From: Nocardioides sp. CER19
GTDB taxonomy: Bacteria; Actinomycetota; Actinomycetes; Propionibacteriales; Nocardioidaceae
Direction of reading: 5' to 3'
DNA length: 64,000 nucleotides
NCBI RefSeq assembly: GCF_029846275.1
Contig: NZ_JARVWS010000002.1
Span: 1,054,001 to 1,118,000 of the forward strand
Shown here: positions 41,532 through 50,499 of the stretch, in pieces
Layout: each line of letters begins with the position of its first letter
Position numbering within the stretch: position 1 is the stretch's first letter
Program-made: the position numbers and the translations under genes
Notes under the pieces: model-generated
Databases searched by the model: none
Told to the model about the DNA's origin: nothing
What the model saw: only the letters and a program-made list of their open reading frames with translations

Positions 41532-41990
41532 ATGGAGCTGGGATCCATCGAGCGCGAGCTCTACATCGAGGCGACACCCGAGATCGTCTTCCAGGTCGTG
41601 AGCGACCCGGAGCACGTCGCCCAGTGGTGGCCCGACGAGGCACGCTACGAGGCGGTCGTCGGGTCACCGGGCGAGATCCTGTTCGCCCTTCCGGACGGCG
41701 ACCACGTCGACACGCTGACGGTCGTCGAGCTGCAGCCGCCGACGCGCTTCTCCTTCCGCTGGACCTACCCGGCGGAGGAGGAGGCCGCGGAGGGCAACTC
41801 CCTGCTCGTCACCTTCGAGCTCGTCCCGCAGGGCGAGGGCACGCTGGTGCGCTTCCGCGAGACCGGCTTCCGCGAGCGCGGCTGGGAGGCTGCGGTGCTC
41901 GAGGCGCAGTACCAGGACCACGTGTCCGGCTGGGACTACTTCCTGCCGCGCCTGGCCTCGTACGCCGCGAAGCTGGACGCCCGGCCATGA
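41532..41990 (+). CDS. SRPBCC (AHSA1-type) domain protein
   Basis: A 152-residue protein of the START-like SRPBCC fold. It begins SIERELYIEATPEIVFQVVSDPEHVAQWWP, has VVELQPPTRFSFRWTYP in the middle and ends with VSGWDYFLPRLASY. The Aha1/SRPBCC family binds hydrophobic ligands in a deep cavity. GGGAGGATGTC supplies the ribosome site. The stop is overlapped by the ArsR gene by four bases, and a second SRPBCC gene follows, a frequent actinobacterial trio. No enzymatic role is evident. Confidence 0.88.
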   Translation: MELGSIERELYIEATPEIVFQVVSDPEHVAQWWPDEARYEAVVGSPGEILFALPDGDHVDTLTVVELQPPTRFSFRWTYPAEEEAAEGNSLLVTFELVPQGEGTLVRFRETGFRERGWEAAVLEAQYQDHVSGWDYFLPRLASYAAKLDARP

Positions 41991-42373
41991 GCGGCCCCGT
42001 CGACGACGAGCTGTGGTCGGCGATCGGCGACCCGACCCGGCGGCAGATGCTCGACCTGCTGCTCACGGCCGGCTCGGGCACGGCGACCTCGCTCAGCGAG
42101 CGGCTGCCGGTGAGCCGACAGGCCGTCGCCAAGCACCTGGCCGTCCTGGACAGGGCAGGTCTCGTGCACGGCGAGACCGCCGGCCGCGAGCGGCACTACC
42201 GGATCGACGGCGAGCAGTTCGAGCGCGCGCTCGCGCAGCTCAACACCGTCAGCACCGCCTGGGACGGCCGGCTGCGTCGCATCAAGCGCCTGGCCGAGTC
42301 CCTGCAGCAGGCGGCGAACGCACCGCAACCGAAGACCCAGAACGAACCGAACACCCAGAACAAGGAGGAGTGA
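41987..42373 (+). CDS. ArsR-family winged-helix regulator
   Basis: A 128-residue regulator. DDELWSAIGDPTRRQMLDLLL, the recognition helix VSRQAVAKHLAVLDRAGLV and the wing GRERHYRID are typical of ArsR/SmtB proteins paired with SRPBCC genes. No metal-binding Cys motif (CxC) is present, so it likely senses an organic ligand or acts constitutively. The tail is Gln/Asn-rich. It probably represses its own operon at the dyads upstream of 41532. Confidence 0.9.
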   Translation: MSGPVDDELWSAIGDPTRRQMLDLLLTAGSGTATSLSERLPVSRQAVAKHLAVLDRAGLVHGETAGRERHYRIDGEQFERALAQLNTVSTAWDGRLRRIKRLAESLQQAANAPQPKTQNEPNTQNKEE

Positions 42374-42374
42374 G

Positions 42375-42818
42375 ATGGTCGACATCCTGCACCGGGTCGC
42401 GGTCGAGGGGACCGCGCCCGAGAAGGTCTACGACGCCCTGACCACCATCGACGGCCTCGCCGGCTGGTGGACGACCGACACGACCGGGGACGCCGCGGAG
42501 GGCGGCGTCATCGCGTTCCGCTTCCCGCCCGGCGGGTTCGACATGAAGGTGCTCGAGACGACCCCGGGCGAGCACGTCCGGTGGGAGGTCGTCGACGGGC
42601 CCGAGGAGTGGATCGGCACGACGGTCGACTGGCGGCTGCGGGCCGACGACGACTGGACGATCGTGATGTTCGAGCACCAGGGCTGGGCCGAGCCGGTGGA
42701 GTTCATGCACCACTGCAGCACCAAGTGGGCGACGTACCTCATGAGTCTCAAAGGGCTCGTGGAGACCGGCACCGGCGCCCCGGCGCCGCACGACGTCCAC
42801 ATCGCCTTCCCGGACTGA
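42375..42818 (+). CDS. SRPBCC (AHSA1-type) domain protein, second copy
   Basis: A 147-residue SRPBCC protein (ILHRVAVEGTAPEKVYDALTTIDGLAGWWT, FRFPPGGFDMKVLETTPGEHVRWEV, and the helix FMHHCSTKWATYLMSLKGLVETG). It follows the ArsR gene after one base with AAGGAGG in front, so it is the third gene of the operon. The role is likely ligand binding. Its sequence is clearly diverged from the first copy. Confidence 0.88.
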   Translation: MVDILHRVAVEGTAPEKVYDALTTIDGLAGWWTTDTTGDAAEGGVIAFRFPPGGFDMKVLETTPGEHVRWEVVDGPEEWIGTTVDWRLRADDDWTIVMFEHQGWAEPVEFMHHCSTKWATYLMSLKGLVETGTGAPAPHDVHIAFPD

Positions 42819-42838
42819 GCCCGGGACGCCGGCGGCCG

Positions 42839-43828
42839 TCAGAGGTGACGAGGGAGGCCGAACGCCGCGAGCACGGTGCTCTCGAACCGGGTCATCGCGC
42901 AGATCCGGTCGCCGGCGAGGGTGAGGACGAAGACGCCGGTGCCGTGCCGGACCCCGTCGGGGGCGCGGACGTAGACCCCGACGGCCGGCTGCCGGTTCGC
43001 GCCCGTCGGCACGAGGGTGTAGCGCCGACCCGCGCCGAAGAGCAGGGAGCAGAACTCCCCGACGGCCGCCGGGCCGACGTACTCGAACGGCATCGGCGGC
43101 ATGGCGATGAAGACGTCGTCGGTGAGCAGCGACACGAGCTCGTCGACGTCGGCCGACTCGTAGGCGTGGACGAAGCGCGCCACGACGGCCTTCTCGGCGA
43201 CCGAGCCCGGCGGCGGCGCCGCGGTGGTGCCGACCCGCCGCGCCAGCGTGGCACGGGCCCGCTTCAGCGCGGAGGTCACCGACTCGACGGTGACCTCCAG
43301 CATGTCAGCGACCTCGCGGGCGGGGTAGCCGAGCACGTCGCGCAGCACCAGCACCGCGAGCTGGCGTGACGGGAGCAGCTGCAGGCCGGTGACGAACGCG
43401 AGTGAGATCGACTCCCGCAGCTCGTAGCGGGCATCGGGTCGCGTGTCCGGCAGGTCTTCGAGCAACGAGTCCGGGATCGGCTCGAGCCACACGACGTCAC
43501 CCCACCGGCTCGGCTCGGGCGGCCGGACGCCGGGGACGTCCCACTCCTTCGCGGTGCGTCGGCCGGTGGCGCGGCGCAGGTTGAGGCATCGGTTGGTCGC
43601 GATGCGGTAGAGCCAGGTGCGCAGCGAGGAGCGCTCCTCGAAGGCGTCGAAGCCGCGCCAGGCGGCCAGCAGTGTCTCCTGCAGCGCGTCCTCGGCATCC
43701 TGGAGCGAGCCGAGCATCCGGTAGCAGTGCACCTGCAGCTCGCGACGGTGCGGGTCGGTCAGGTCACGGAACGCGTCGCCGTCCCCGGCCCGCGCGCGGG
43801 CGATCAGGCTTCTCTCGATGGTGTCCAT
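42839..43828 (-). CDS. ECF sigma factor with C-terminal SnoaL-like domain (SigG-like)
   Basis: A 329-residue sigma-70 family protein. Region 2 is seen in FRDLTDPHRRELQVHCYRMLGSLQDAEDALQETLLAAW, region 4 in LPSRQLAVLVLRDVLGYPAREVADMLEVTVESVTSALKRA. The last ~110 residues form an NTF2/SnoaL-like domain (VARFVHAYESADVDELVSLLTDD) that in this group replaces an anti-sigma factor as control module. No anti-sigma gene is adjacent. ATG 43828 is the chosen start; 43861 is upstream but adds an unlikely RRRR tail. Confidence 0.9.
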   Translation of the reverse strand: MDTIERSLIARARAGDGDAFRDLTDPHRRELQVHCYRMLGSLQDAEDALQETLLAAWRGFDAFEERSSLRTWLYRIATNRCLNLRRATGRRTAKEWDVPGVRPPEPSRWGDVVWLEPIPDSLLEDLPDTRPDARYELRESISLAFVTGLQLLPSRQLAVLVLRDVLGYPAREVADMLEVTVESVTSALKRARATLARRVGTTAAPPPGSVAEKAVVARFVHAYESADVDELVSLLTDDVFIAMPPMPFEYVGPAAVGEFCSLLFGAGRRYTLVPTGANRQPAVGVYVRAPDGVRHGTGVFVLTLAGDRICAMTRFESTVLAAFGLPRHL

Positions 43829-43979
43829 CTCCGGGCTCCACCTCCTCCGTCTTAACGACACCGCTCGACCCGCGAACTGGGCGCTCCGCCTGCGCCCGAT
43901 TATCGCCCGGCCCGGGGTCTACCTCATCGGGCTCGCACTCAGCGGCTCACCAATCACGCAGAGCACAGGAGGGATCGCA

Positions 43980-44585
43980 ATGGGAAGGCTGATCGTCAGC
44001 ACGAACATGACGCTCGACGGCGTCGTCCAGGACCCGACGGGGGAGGAGGGCCTCGCGGGCGGCGGCTGGTTCGAGGAGATGAGCGCGTCGGACCGGGCCG
44101 TGTGGGCCAAGCACGAGACGGAGGAGGCGCTCGCCGCGTCAGCCCTGCTGTTCGGGGCGCACAGCTACGAGTGGTTCGCGCGGCGCTGGGCCGGGCGCGC
44201 AGGCGTCTGGGGCGAGCGACTGCAGGAGCTGCCGAAGTACGTCGTCTCGCACCGGCGCACGACGACGGACTGGGGACCGGTCACCGTCCTCGGCGGCGTC
44301 CCGGCTGTCGACGTACACGCGCTGAAGGGGATCGTCGACGGCGAGGTCCTCGTCTACGGCTCCGGCCGGTTGCTGGGCACCCTGTTCGACCACGGGCTCG
44401 TCGACGAGCTGCGGCTGTTCGTCTTCCCGACCGCGCTCGGCGCCGGCCGCCGCCTCTTCGAGGACGTCGGCACCCAGCGGCTCGACCTGCTCACGAGCGA
44501 GCCGCTGGGTGACGGCGTGTGCCGGATGGTCTACCGGGTCCGGTGCGGTGTCGGTACGTCGACCGAGTCGGTGAACAGCTCCTGA
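43980..44585 (+). CDS. Dihydrofolate reductase-like (RibD C-terminal) protein
   Basis: A 201-residue protein starting MGRLIVSTNMTLDGVVQDP, with LLFGAHSYEWFARRW, KYVVSHRRTTTDWG, LVYGSGRLLGTLFDHGLVDELRLFVFPTALGAGRRLF. This is the DHFR/RibD C-terminal fold of actinobacterial YwjB-like proteins that bind NADPH. Substrate unknown. Upstream there is a GGAGGGATC ribosome site. The last 55 bases overlap the convergent secreted protein gene. Confidence 0.88.
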   Translation: MGRLIVSTNMTLDGVVQDPTGEEGLAGGGWFEEMSASDRAVWAKHETEEALAASALLFGAHSYEWFARRWAGRAGVWGERLQELPKYVVSHRRTTTDWGPVTVLGGVPAVDVHALKGIVDGEVLVYGSGRLLGTLFDHGLVDELRLFVFPTALGAGRRLFEDVGTQRLDLLTSEPLGDGVCRMVYRVRCGVGTSTESVNSS

Positions 44586-46546
44586 TCGTTGGCCCGCTGT
44601 CCGTTGGGCTCGATCGCCGTGCACAGCCGGGGCGGGTTGCCGGGCGTCGCGGTGCCGGGGCACACGAACAGGTCGACCGCCCGGGTGTCGCTCCAGGCCG
44701 GGTGCGCCCGCCCGTTCGTCACGGTCAGGCCGGTGTAGTCGCCGTAGAACTGCCCGCCCTTCGGCCCGGCGAACTGCGTCGGCGGCGGCATCGAGCTCGT
44801 GGTGACGCGGGTGGCCGCGAACCGGGTGAGGTCACGGCTGCCGGACAGGCTGAGGTCCGAGTAGCCGGTCGTCTCGTCCGAGCCGTACTGCCGGTCGTAG
44901 TAGTCGACCGCGAGCGTCCCGCGGGAGCTGAAGGCCGCCCAGTGCCAGAACTGGTCGGTCGTGGCCTGCCGGCGCCGCTGGGTGACGCTGGTCTGTGCGC
45001 GGGGGTCGGTGGTCGTCCCGGTGAAGGAGGCGCCGCCGTTGTTCGACACGCTGACCAGGATGTCGTTGTTGCAGCCGCCGTCCTTGACGCCTGTGTAGAG
45101 GTTCTGGCCGTCGTCGGCGACCCCGGCCGGGAAGCAGCCGTTGGACTCCTGGGAGTGCTGGTTGATGTAGGACGCGAACGTCACGACGACCTGGTTCGGC
45201 CTGGTCGGGTTGACCGCGCCGGAGGCGTAGTTCGTCGCCCGGAAGACCGACTTGGTGGAGCTGCCCTTCTCCGGCACGCAGGCCCGGCCGGGGTCGGCCC
45301 TGACGCCCTGGTAGGTGTCGCAGTCAGGCAGGTCGTAGTAGTCGCTGACCTTGACCGGCGCGCCGAACGTCGCGCCGCCGTCGGTCGACTTGGCCAGCAT
45401 GACCTGGTTGCGGTTGTCGTTGCCGGTCACCGCGTTGTTGAAGTTCGACCACGCGACGTAGAGGGCGCCGTCGGGTCCGGTGAACGGGTCGGAGTACTGG
45501 TTCTCGTTGCACCTGCCCTGCGGAGTGGGCACGCCGAACGTCCGCGGGCACAGCGTGCTGTCGGTGCTCACCAGCACGCGCGGGCTGAACGTCTCCCCGT
45601 AGTCGCTGGAGTGCGCCTCGTAGATGTAGGCGGTGCCGTCGGCCGCGAACTCCGTCCACGTCACGTAGACGCGATCGCGGAACGGGCTGGACAGCGAGGC
45701 ATCGACCGTCAGCAGCTGCTTGTCCTCCAGGACGCCGCCGGTGCCGGGCTGGTCGAAGAACGAGGTGACGTAGCGGCCCGGGAAGTTCCACGACGCGCCG
45801 TGGTTGCCCGTCGAGCGGAAGACGACGAACGCGCTGGACTGGTCGGGGTCGCTGGATGCGATCGTGCCGCGGTTGAACAGCTGGCACGACAGGTAGGCGT
45901 TGCCCCGGGTGTCCCAGGCGACCGACGTGTCGCCGCCCGCCTGCCAGTACTGGCGGGCGTTCGCGCCGGGCCCGCGCGTGAAGATGTCCGGGACGGTCGA
46001 GTTGTTCCAGGTCCGCCCGCGGTCGAGGGAGTACGCCGTCCCGCACGTCCCGTCGCCCCGCACGTAGTCGTTGTCGGACGCGATGATGTGGTTGCCGTTG
46101 AACGGGTCCTGCGAGATGAAGCTCTCGTTGTTGGCCTGGCCACGTCCTTGCAGGTCCCGGTCGGTGATGTTGAGGCAGTTCTGGTTCACCTTCACGTTGC
46201 TGCCGCGGCGCTCGCTGCACGCCCCCGAGCCGGCCGGCGCGTAGTTGGCGGGCTGGTGGCCCTGTCCGACGGCGGGCCCGATGCTGTCGGGCGGCGTGTT
46301 CGCGGCGCCGTCCGCGCCGTGGTCCTGATCCTCGTCCCCGCCGCCGGGGACCAGCTTGGCGCTGGGGCTCTTCCCGCCCAGCTCCGCGAGGAGCTCCCCG
46401 GAGATCAGCCGGCTCTGGATGTTGTTGAGGTGCTTGACGTTGAACGGTTCCGCCCCGGCCGGTGAGCTGCCCACCGTCGGTCCGAGACCGACGGCGAGCA
46501 GGCCCGCTGAGCACACGGCGACAAGCGCACGACGTTGGATCCACAT
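44531..46546 (-). CDS. Secreted Asp-box (BNR) repeat protein, sialidase-like propeller
   Basis: A 671-residue exported protein. The signal peptide (RRALVAVCSAGLLAVGLG...) ends near SSPAGAEPF. The body carries several Asp-box turns (SLDRGRTWN, SSDYGETF, STDGGATF, SNNGGASF), typical of beta-propeller sialidases and photosystem assembly-like proteins, plus about a dozen Cys. No clear arginine triad for sialidase activity could be assigned by eye, so hydrolase function is uncertain. ATG 46546 is chosen because it is followed directly by the signal peptide. Confidence 0.82.
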   Translation of the reverse strand: MWIQRRALVAVCSAGLLAVGLGPTVGSSPAGAEPFNVKHLNNIQSRLISGELLAELGGKSPSAKLVPGGGDEDQDHGADGAANTPPDSIGPAVGQGHQPANYAPAGSGACSERRGSNVKVNQNCLNITDRDLQGRGQANNESFISQDPFNGNHIIASDNDYVRGDGTCGTAYSLDRGRTWNNSTVPDIFTRGPGANARQYWQAGGDTSVAWDTRGNAYLSCQLFNRGTIASSDPDQSSAFVVFRSTGNHGASWNFPGRYVTSFFDQPGTGGVLEDKQLLTVDASLSSPFRDRVYVTWTEFAADGTAYIYEAHSSDYGETFSPRVLVSTDSTLCPRTFGVPTPQGRCNENQYSDPFTGPDGALYVAWSNFNNAVTGNDNRNQVMLAKSTDGGATFGAPVKVSDYYDLPDCDTYQGVRADPGRACVPEKGSSTKSVFRATNYASGAVNPTRPNQVVVTFASYINQHSQESNGCFPAGVADDGQNLYTGVKDGGCNNDILVSVSNNGGASFTGTTTDPRAQTSVTQRRRQATTDQFWHWAAFSSRGTLAVDYYDRQYGSDETTGYSDLSLSGSRDLTRFAATRVTTSSMPPPTQFAGPKGGQFYGDYTGLTVTNGRAHPAWSDTRAVDLFVCPGTATPGNPPRLCTAIEPNGQRANDQELFTDSVDVPTPHRTR

Positions 46547-46834
46547 ATGACCATCCCCGATCGACGAGACGACGGGGCCACCCGGCGTCAGCCGCCAACG
46601 GGGCATCGAACCCGTGCCGCGCTGTCCTGGCTGTCCGAGCTTCCCCAGGCGATGAACGCGATGATGAAAATGTGTCGGCACGGGCCGAAGCCTTCAGTCG
46701 ATGTGGCGATCATCACACCGCCTCCTGCGCTCCGCCAGACGTCGGAGCCGGAAATCTCCGCCGCGTCGGACGGCTGGCTCCGTCGTCCGTTTCGGGGGAG
46801 GTCCCTCGAGCCCCTGGGGGAGACGCTCGAGTGC

Positions 46835-47245
46835 ATGGCCGCTCCACGGACGCTCCTGCTGCCGTCCCTGCTGACGCTCCTCCTCGCCCTGCCGGCGTGC
46901 GGGGGCAGCGAGGACTCGGCCAGCGCCAAGGTCTGCACGGCCAGGGACGACCTCTCCCACTCCATCCAGACGGTCGTCGACGACGTCAAGGCGGGCAACC
47001 TCGGTGACGCCAGGGACCACCTCTCGACGGTCCGGTCGCGAGCGGCCGACCTCAACAAGGCGGTGGCCGACCTGGGCTCGAAGGAGCGGCAGACGCTTCA
47101 GCCCCAGGTCGACCGCCTGCAGGAGCAGGTGCAGGGGCTGCGCGACGTCACGAGCCTGAGCCAGCTCCAGACCCAGGTCAGCACCATCTCCGGGAGCGCG
47201 TCGGACATCCTCGGCCAGGTGGGCGACGACCTCAACTGCAAGTGA
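46835..47245 (+). CDS. Small lipoprotein with helical domain
   Basis: A 136-residue lipoprotein: LLPSLLTLLLALPAC with C22 as lipobox Cys, then a coiled-coil-like region (DDLSHSIQTVVDDVKAGNL, RLQEQVQGLRDVTSLSQLQTQV). The only other Cys are C34 and one at the penultimate position. No known family. It starts a short operon with the SHOCT and DUF6325-type genes. ATG 46835 is the only start giving a signal peptide. Confidence 0.8.
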   Translation: MAAPRTLLLPSLLTLLLALPACGGSEDSASAKVCTARDDLSHSIQTVVDDVKAGNLGDARDHLSTVRSRAADLNKAVADLGSKERQTLQPQVDRLQEQVQGLRDVTSLSQLQTQVSTISGSASDILGQVGDDLNCK

Positions 47246-47270
47246 GCGTCGCAGAAGGGAGCACGCTGAC

Positions 47271-47534
47271 ATGATCCTGGTGCCGAGGCAGCTGCAGCGC
47301 GCGGGGATGACGGGGTCGGTCCCGTACTACGGCGGTCGGTTGACCCCGGCACAGGTCCACGCCCTCGAGCATCCGAACGAACCCCTTCCGCCCTCGCTCC
47401 GACTGCCGCCGGTGAGCCGGTCCGCGACGACCCCGAAGGACCCGAAGGTCGTCCGTCAGCTCCGCAAGATGCGGGACAAGGGCGTGATCACCGAGGAGGA
47501 GTTCACGACGATCTCCGCCAGGGTGCGGGCATGA
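47271..47534 (+). CDS. SHOCT domain protein
   Basis: An 87-residue protein whose C-terminal ~30 residues (VVRQLRKMRDKGVITEEEFTTISARV) form a SHOCT domain, a short helical oligomerisation module. The N-terminal half is Pro-rich and basic. GAAGGGAGCACG precedes ATG 47271, and its stop overlaps the next gene by four bases. Role: likely binding to a partner; unknown. Confidence 0.85.
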   Translation: MILVPRQLQRAGMTGSVPYYGGRLTPAQVHALEHPNEPLPPSLRLPPVSRSATTPKDPKVVRQLRKMRDKGVITEEEFTTISARVRA

Positions 47535-48025
47535 CCGCCGGGCCGGTGCAGGTCCTGGTGCTCGGGTTCGAGGAGCCGCACTTCGACGGGTCGGTGCTGG
47601 CCGAGCTCGCGCGACTCGGCGAGGCGGGCGTCGTACGCCTCGTCGACCTGCTCGTCGTCGGCCGCTCCGATGACGGCTCGCTGCAGACCCTCGACGGCTA
47701 CCTCGACGGACGCGGCGACGTGGCGGCAGCCCTGCTCGGCGGCGAGGGCCCCGGCGGCGTCTCCGAGGCGGACACCTGGTCGCTGGCCGAGGTGGTTCCT
47801 GAGCGAGGCGTGGCCGTCGTCGCCCTGATCGAGCACCTGTGGGCCGGCCCGCTCAGTGCGGCGCTGCGGTCGGCCGGAGCGACCATGCCGGTCGAGACCT
47901 GGCTGTCCGACCAGGACCGTGGGCTGCTCGCGTCCCTGGAGGCGCGACGGCCGGTCGACGACACGGGATCACCTCGTCCTGCACCCTCGGGGAGTGCTGG
48001 GCATTCGGGCCAACGACTCCGGTGA
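47531..48025 (+). CDS. DUF6325/DUF1269-like protein
   Basis: A 164-residue protein. VQVLVLGFEEPHFDGSVLAELARLGEAGVVRLVDLLVVGRSDDG and the later VVALIEHLWAGPLSAALRSAG match the membrane-associated DUF1269/DUF6325 type that occurs next to SHOCT proteins in actinobacteria. The last ~25 residues look like read-through filler. Function unknown. Coupled to the SHOCT gene by overlap. Confidence 0.78.
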   Translation: MTAGPVQVLVLGFEEPHFDGSVLAELARLGEAGVVRLVDLLVVGRSDDGSLQTLDGYLDGRGDVAAALLGGEGPGGVSEADTWSLAEVVPERGVAVVALIEHLWAGPLSAALRSAGATMPVETWLSDQDRGLLASLEARRPVDDTGSPRPAPSGSAGHSGQRLR

Positions 48026-48070
48026 TGCGCGGGCTGACGCGCACCTGCCGTCCGACCTGACCATGACGGC

Positions 48071-48943
48071 TCAGCGCGTAGCGCGGGTTGCGACCCTGAT
48101 CAGCCGCACGACGGCTTCGGGGTGCGAGATCATCGAGACGTGTGATGCGCGCACCCGAGTGATGTCCGCGCCGGCACGCTCCGCCATGAACAGCTGTGAG
48201 GCGGGCGTGATGATCCTGTCCCGTGTGCCGAGGAGGTACCAGGAGGGGATCGTCTTCCACGCGGGCTCGCCGGACGGTTCGGTGCCCGCCGCGAGGGTGA
48301 GCGGGCGCTGCGTGGCGGCCAGCACCAGCGCCTCACGGCGGGGGAGGTCCTGGGCGAAGAAGTCGGTCACGACCGAGGGCTTGAGGTAGACGTCCGCGTC
48401 GCCGGTCGGCGCACCGGGATAGGGGCGGACGTCGAAGAGCGTCGCGGGGTCGCCGGCGAGCGCCGAGCCGGCACCGACCAGGCTGTTGACGGTCTCGCCC
48501 TTGTCGGGGGCGAAGGCGTCGACGTAGACCAACGCCCTGACGTTCTCGTTCCCGGTCGCGGCGTTGGTGATGACGGCGCCGCCGTAGGAGTGCCCGACCA
48601 GCACGATCGGCCCAGGGACGGTCTCGAGGAAGGCACGCACGTAGGCGCTGTCCGCGGAGAGTCCGCGCAGTGGGTTCGCCACCGCGAGCACGGTGAATCC
48701 GCGGCGCTGGAGCCGGGTGATCACACCGGACCAGCCGGAGGAGTCGGCCCAAGCGCCGTGCACGAGCACGATGGTGGGCTTGGCGCCGTGAGATGAGCTC
48801 TCGCCGTGACGGTCAGTGGTCGCCGGCGCGGAGGTCTGAGCATTGGTGGCGGACAGCGGTGTGAGGAGTGCCGCCACCGCAACGAGTGCGGTGGCGAGAC
48901 CGCGAAGGGACGGGCGGCGGCGCGAGGGGTTCTTCTGGGGCAT
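48071..48943 (-). CDS. Secreted alpha/beta hydrolase
   Basis: A 290-residue protein. The N-terminus has a signal peptide (LRGLATALVAVAALLTPLSATNAQ). The fold begins PTIVLVHGAWADSSGW, with the nucleophile elbow GHSYGGAV and late HVSMISHPEAV supplying His. It belongs to the esterase/haloperoxidase-like group common near stress genes. ATG 48943 gives a normal signal; 48967 is an alternative. Substrate unknown. Confidence 0.88.
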   Translation of the reverse strand: MPQKNPSRRRPSLRGLATALVAVAALLTPLSATNAQTSAPATTDRHGESSSHGAKPTIVLVHGAWADSSGWSGVITRLQRRGFTVLAVANPLRGLSADSAYVRAFLETVPGPIVLVGHSYGGAVITNAATGNENVRALVYVDAFAPDKGETVNSLVGAGSALAGDPATLFDVRPYPGAPTGDADVYLKPSVVTDFFAQDLPRREALVLAATQRPLTLAAGTEPSGEPAWKTIPSWYLLGTRDRIITPASQLFMAERAGADITRVRASHVSMISHPEAVVRLIRVATRATR

Positions 48944-49160
48944 GGCTGGCTCCAGGTGTGAGGACACGGGTTCGGCCCCAGGCTCCGCGGCGACACCTCG
49001 GAGAGGGTTCCCCCGAGTCGGGTGATGTCAGTTCGTGGGGTGGAGCCTCGGCCCGATCTGCGGTTGCGGACGAGGTGGTCTTCTCGGGTAACCGGTCTGC
49101 GGATCGGGCGGTGCCGCTCGGGACCGGCCGGCAACCACGGTCCGTGTCGCTCGCCGGGTG

Positions 49161-49589
49161 TCAGGTGGCGTAGTACCGGCGGATGGGAGCGCTGGCCTCG
49201 TCGAGGAGAGCGGGCCCGACCTGTGGGACGTCCCGCCACGAAGAGCCCGGGTTGATCGCGATGAGCTGCTCGGTCGCGAGAGCGTAGACCACTCGGCCGA
49301 GACCGGAGCGCACGACGGCTCCGGTGCACATGGCGCACGGCTGGCAGCTGGTGTACATCGTCGTGCGCGCCGCGACCTCCGGCTCGAGCTCTCGCGCCGC
49401 CCACCGCGCGAGCTTGAGCTCAGGGTGGGCCGTGATGTCCTCGTCACGTCGCACGGTGTTGTGGGCCTCGACGAGGATCGTGCCGTGCTGGTCGGCCAGC
49501 AGCGAGCCGTAGGGGGCGTCGCCCGAGGTGACCGCGGCGTCCGCGATCGCGATCGCACGGCGCAACAAGGTCTCGTCAGATGTGCGCAA
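49161..49589 (-). CDS. Nucleoside/base deaminase (CMP/dCMP deaminase-like)
   Basis: A 142-residue cytidine-deaminase-fold enzyme. The zinc site is HPE (in ITAHPELKLAR; most family members have HAE) and the PCAMC motif in TSCQPCAMCTGAVV. It resembles guanine/tRNA-type deaminases. The start ATG 49589 overlaps the end of the LLM enzyme gene by 14 bases, so both are translated from one mRNA. The A-to-P change next to the catalytic histidine is unusual but does occur in this subfamily. Confidence 0.85.
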   Translation of the reverse strand: MRTSDETLLRRAIAIADAAVTSGDAPYGSLLADQHGTILVEAHNTVRRDEDITAHPELKLARWAARELEPEVAARTTMYTSCQPCAMCTGAVVRSGLGRVVYALATEQLIAINPGSSWRDVPQVGPALLDEASAPIRRYYAT

Positions 49590-50406
49590 GGTTGCGCTCC
49601 TTCCACTGGGTAGCGATTGCGGTCAGCGCTCGCCACGCGTGCTCAGGGTGGTGGAGATCCTCCGGATTGCCCGTGTACGGATCCAGGATCACCGTCCCGG
49701 CGCCGAGGCGTCGCAGCCGGTCCAGGTCCTCGATGATCTGCTCGATGCTCCCGATCCCGAGCCCCCGGTGCTCCTCGTGCAGCGGAGTCTCCGACACCTG
49801 CAGACTGATCCGGGGGTTCACCTCGGCGATGCCGCTCATTCGGTGTGCTGCGGCGAGTTCGCCCAGCGACGCGCGCAGCGGGTGCCAAGCCGCCCCGAAC
49901 CTCTGGCAGCGCCGGAGTGCGCGCGCTCCATTTCCGCCGACCCAGACGGGGATCGCGCTTCGGTCACCACCCAGCAGCTGCGTCCACGTCTCCTGGATCG
50001 TGCTGAGCGCGCGATCGGTCAGGGCGGCACGGTCGCCGAACGAGATCCCCAGGGCGTCGAACTCCGGCTCGGACCAGCCGACACCGACACCGAGCACGAA
50101 TCGGTCGCCACTGATCTCGCGCAGGTTGGCGGTCATCCGCGCGACGAGCAGGGCGCTGCGGTACGGCAGGATGAGGACGCTCGTCCCGAGTCGGATCCTC
50201 TCGGTGAGTCCGGAGAGCCAAGCGATCGTGGTGAGCGGATCGTAGAACGGCTCGGGGTAGCGGTCTGCGAAGTCGTCGGTGACAACCACGTGATCGGAGA
50301 CCATCAGGGAGTCGAACCCGAGATCCTCGACCAGTCGAGCCCAGTCGCGTAGGAGCCCGGGATCGCCGCCGGGCCCGAAATGGGGCGCATTGACACCGAT
50401 CAGCAC
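49576..50406 (-). CDS. LLM-class (probably F420-dependent) oxidoreductase
   Basis: A 276-residue luciferase-like TIM-barrel enzyme: MLIGVNAPHFGPGGDP, LVEDLGFDSLMVSDHVV, IRLGTSVLILPYRSALLVARM, RFVLGVGVGWSEPEFDALG and IPVWVGGNGARALRR. The type is that of F420-dependent reductases such as methylene-tetrahydromethanopterin reductase homologues. Substrate unknown. It leads a two-gene operon with the deaminase and is divergent from an Lrp-family regulator. Confidence 0.88.
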   Translation of the reverse strand: MLIGVNAPHFGPGGDPGLLRDWARLVEDLGFDSLMVSDHVVVTDDFADRYPEPFYDPLTTIAWLSGLTERIRLGTSVLILPYRSALLVARMTANLREISGDRFVLGVGVGWSEPEFDALGISFGDRAALTDRALSTIQETWTQLLGGDRSAIPVWVGGNGARALRRCQRFGAAWHPLRASLGELAAAHRMSGIAEVNPRISLQVSETPLHEEHRGLGIGSIEQIIEDLDRLRRLGAGTVILDPYTGNPEDLHHPEHAWRALTAIATQWKERNLAHI

Positions 50407-50486
50407 CCTGAGAGCCTAGGGTTCGGGCCCGTTGCCGAGAAGGTCCGATTCGCGGCATCGGGCGAGATGCGCCGGGAGATCCACGG

Positions 50487-50499
50487 TAATCTGACGCAG
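50487..50499 (+). promoter_or_regulatory. -10 element for a leaderless Lrp-family mRNA
   Basis: TAATCT (50487-50492) ends seven bases before the GTG start at 50499, and no Shine-Dalgarno stands between. This is the layout of leaderless mRNAs, which are common in actinobacteria. No good -35 is visible at the expected place. Confidence 0.5.

Noticed and set aside
46600..46625. tRNA-like ggttcgatgcc stretch on the minus strand
   Set aside because: The T-arm would have the wrong loop size and no acceptor, D-arm or anticodon stem can be built around it.
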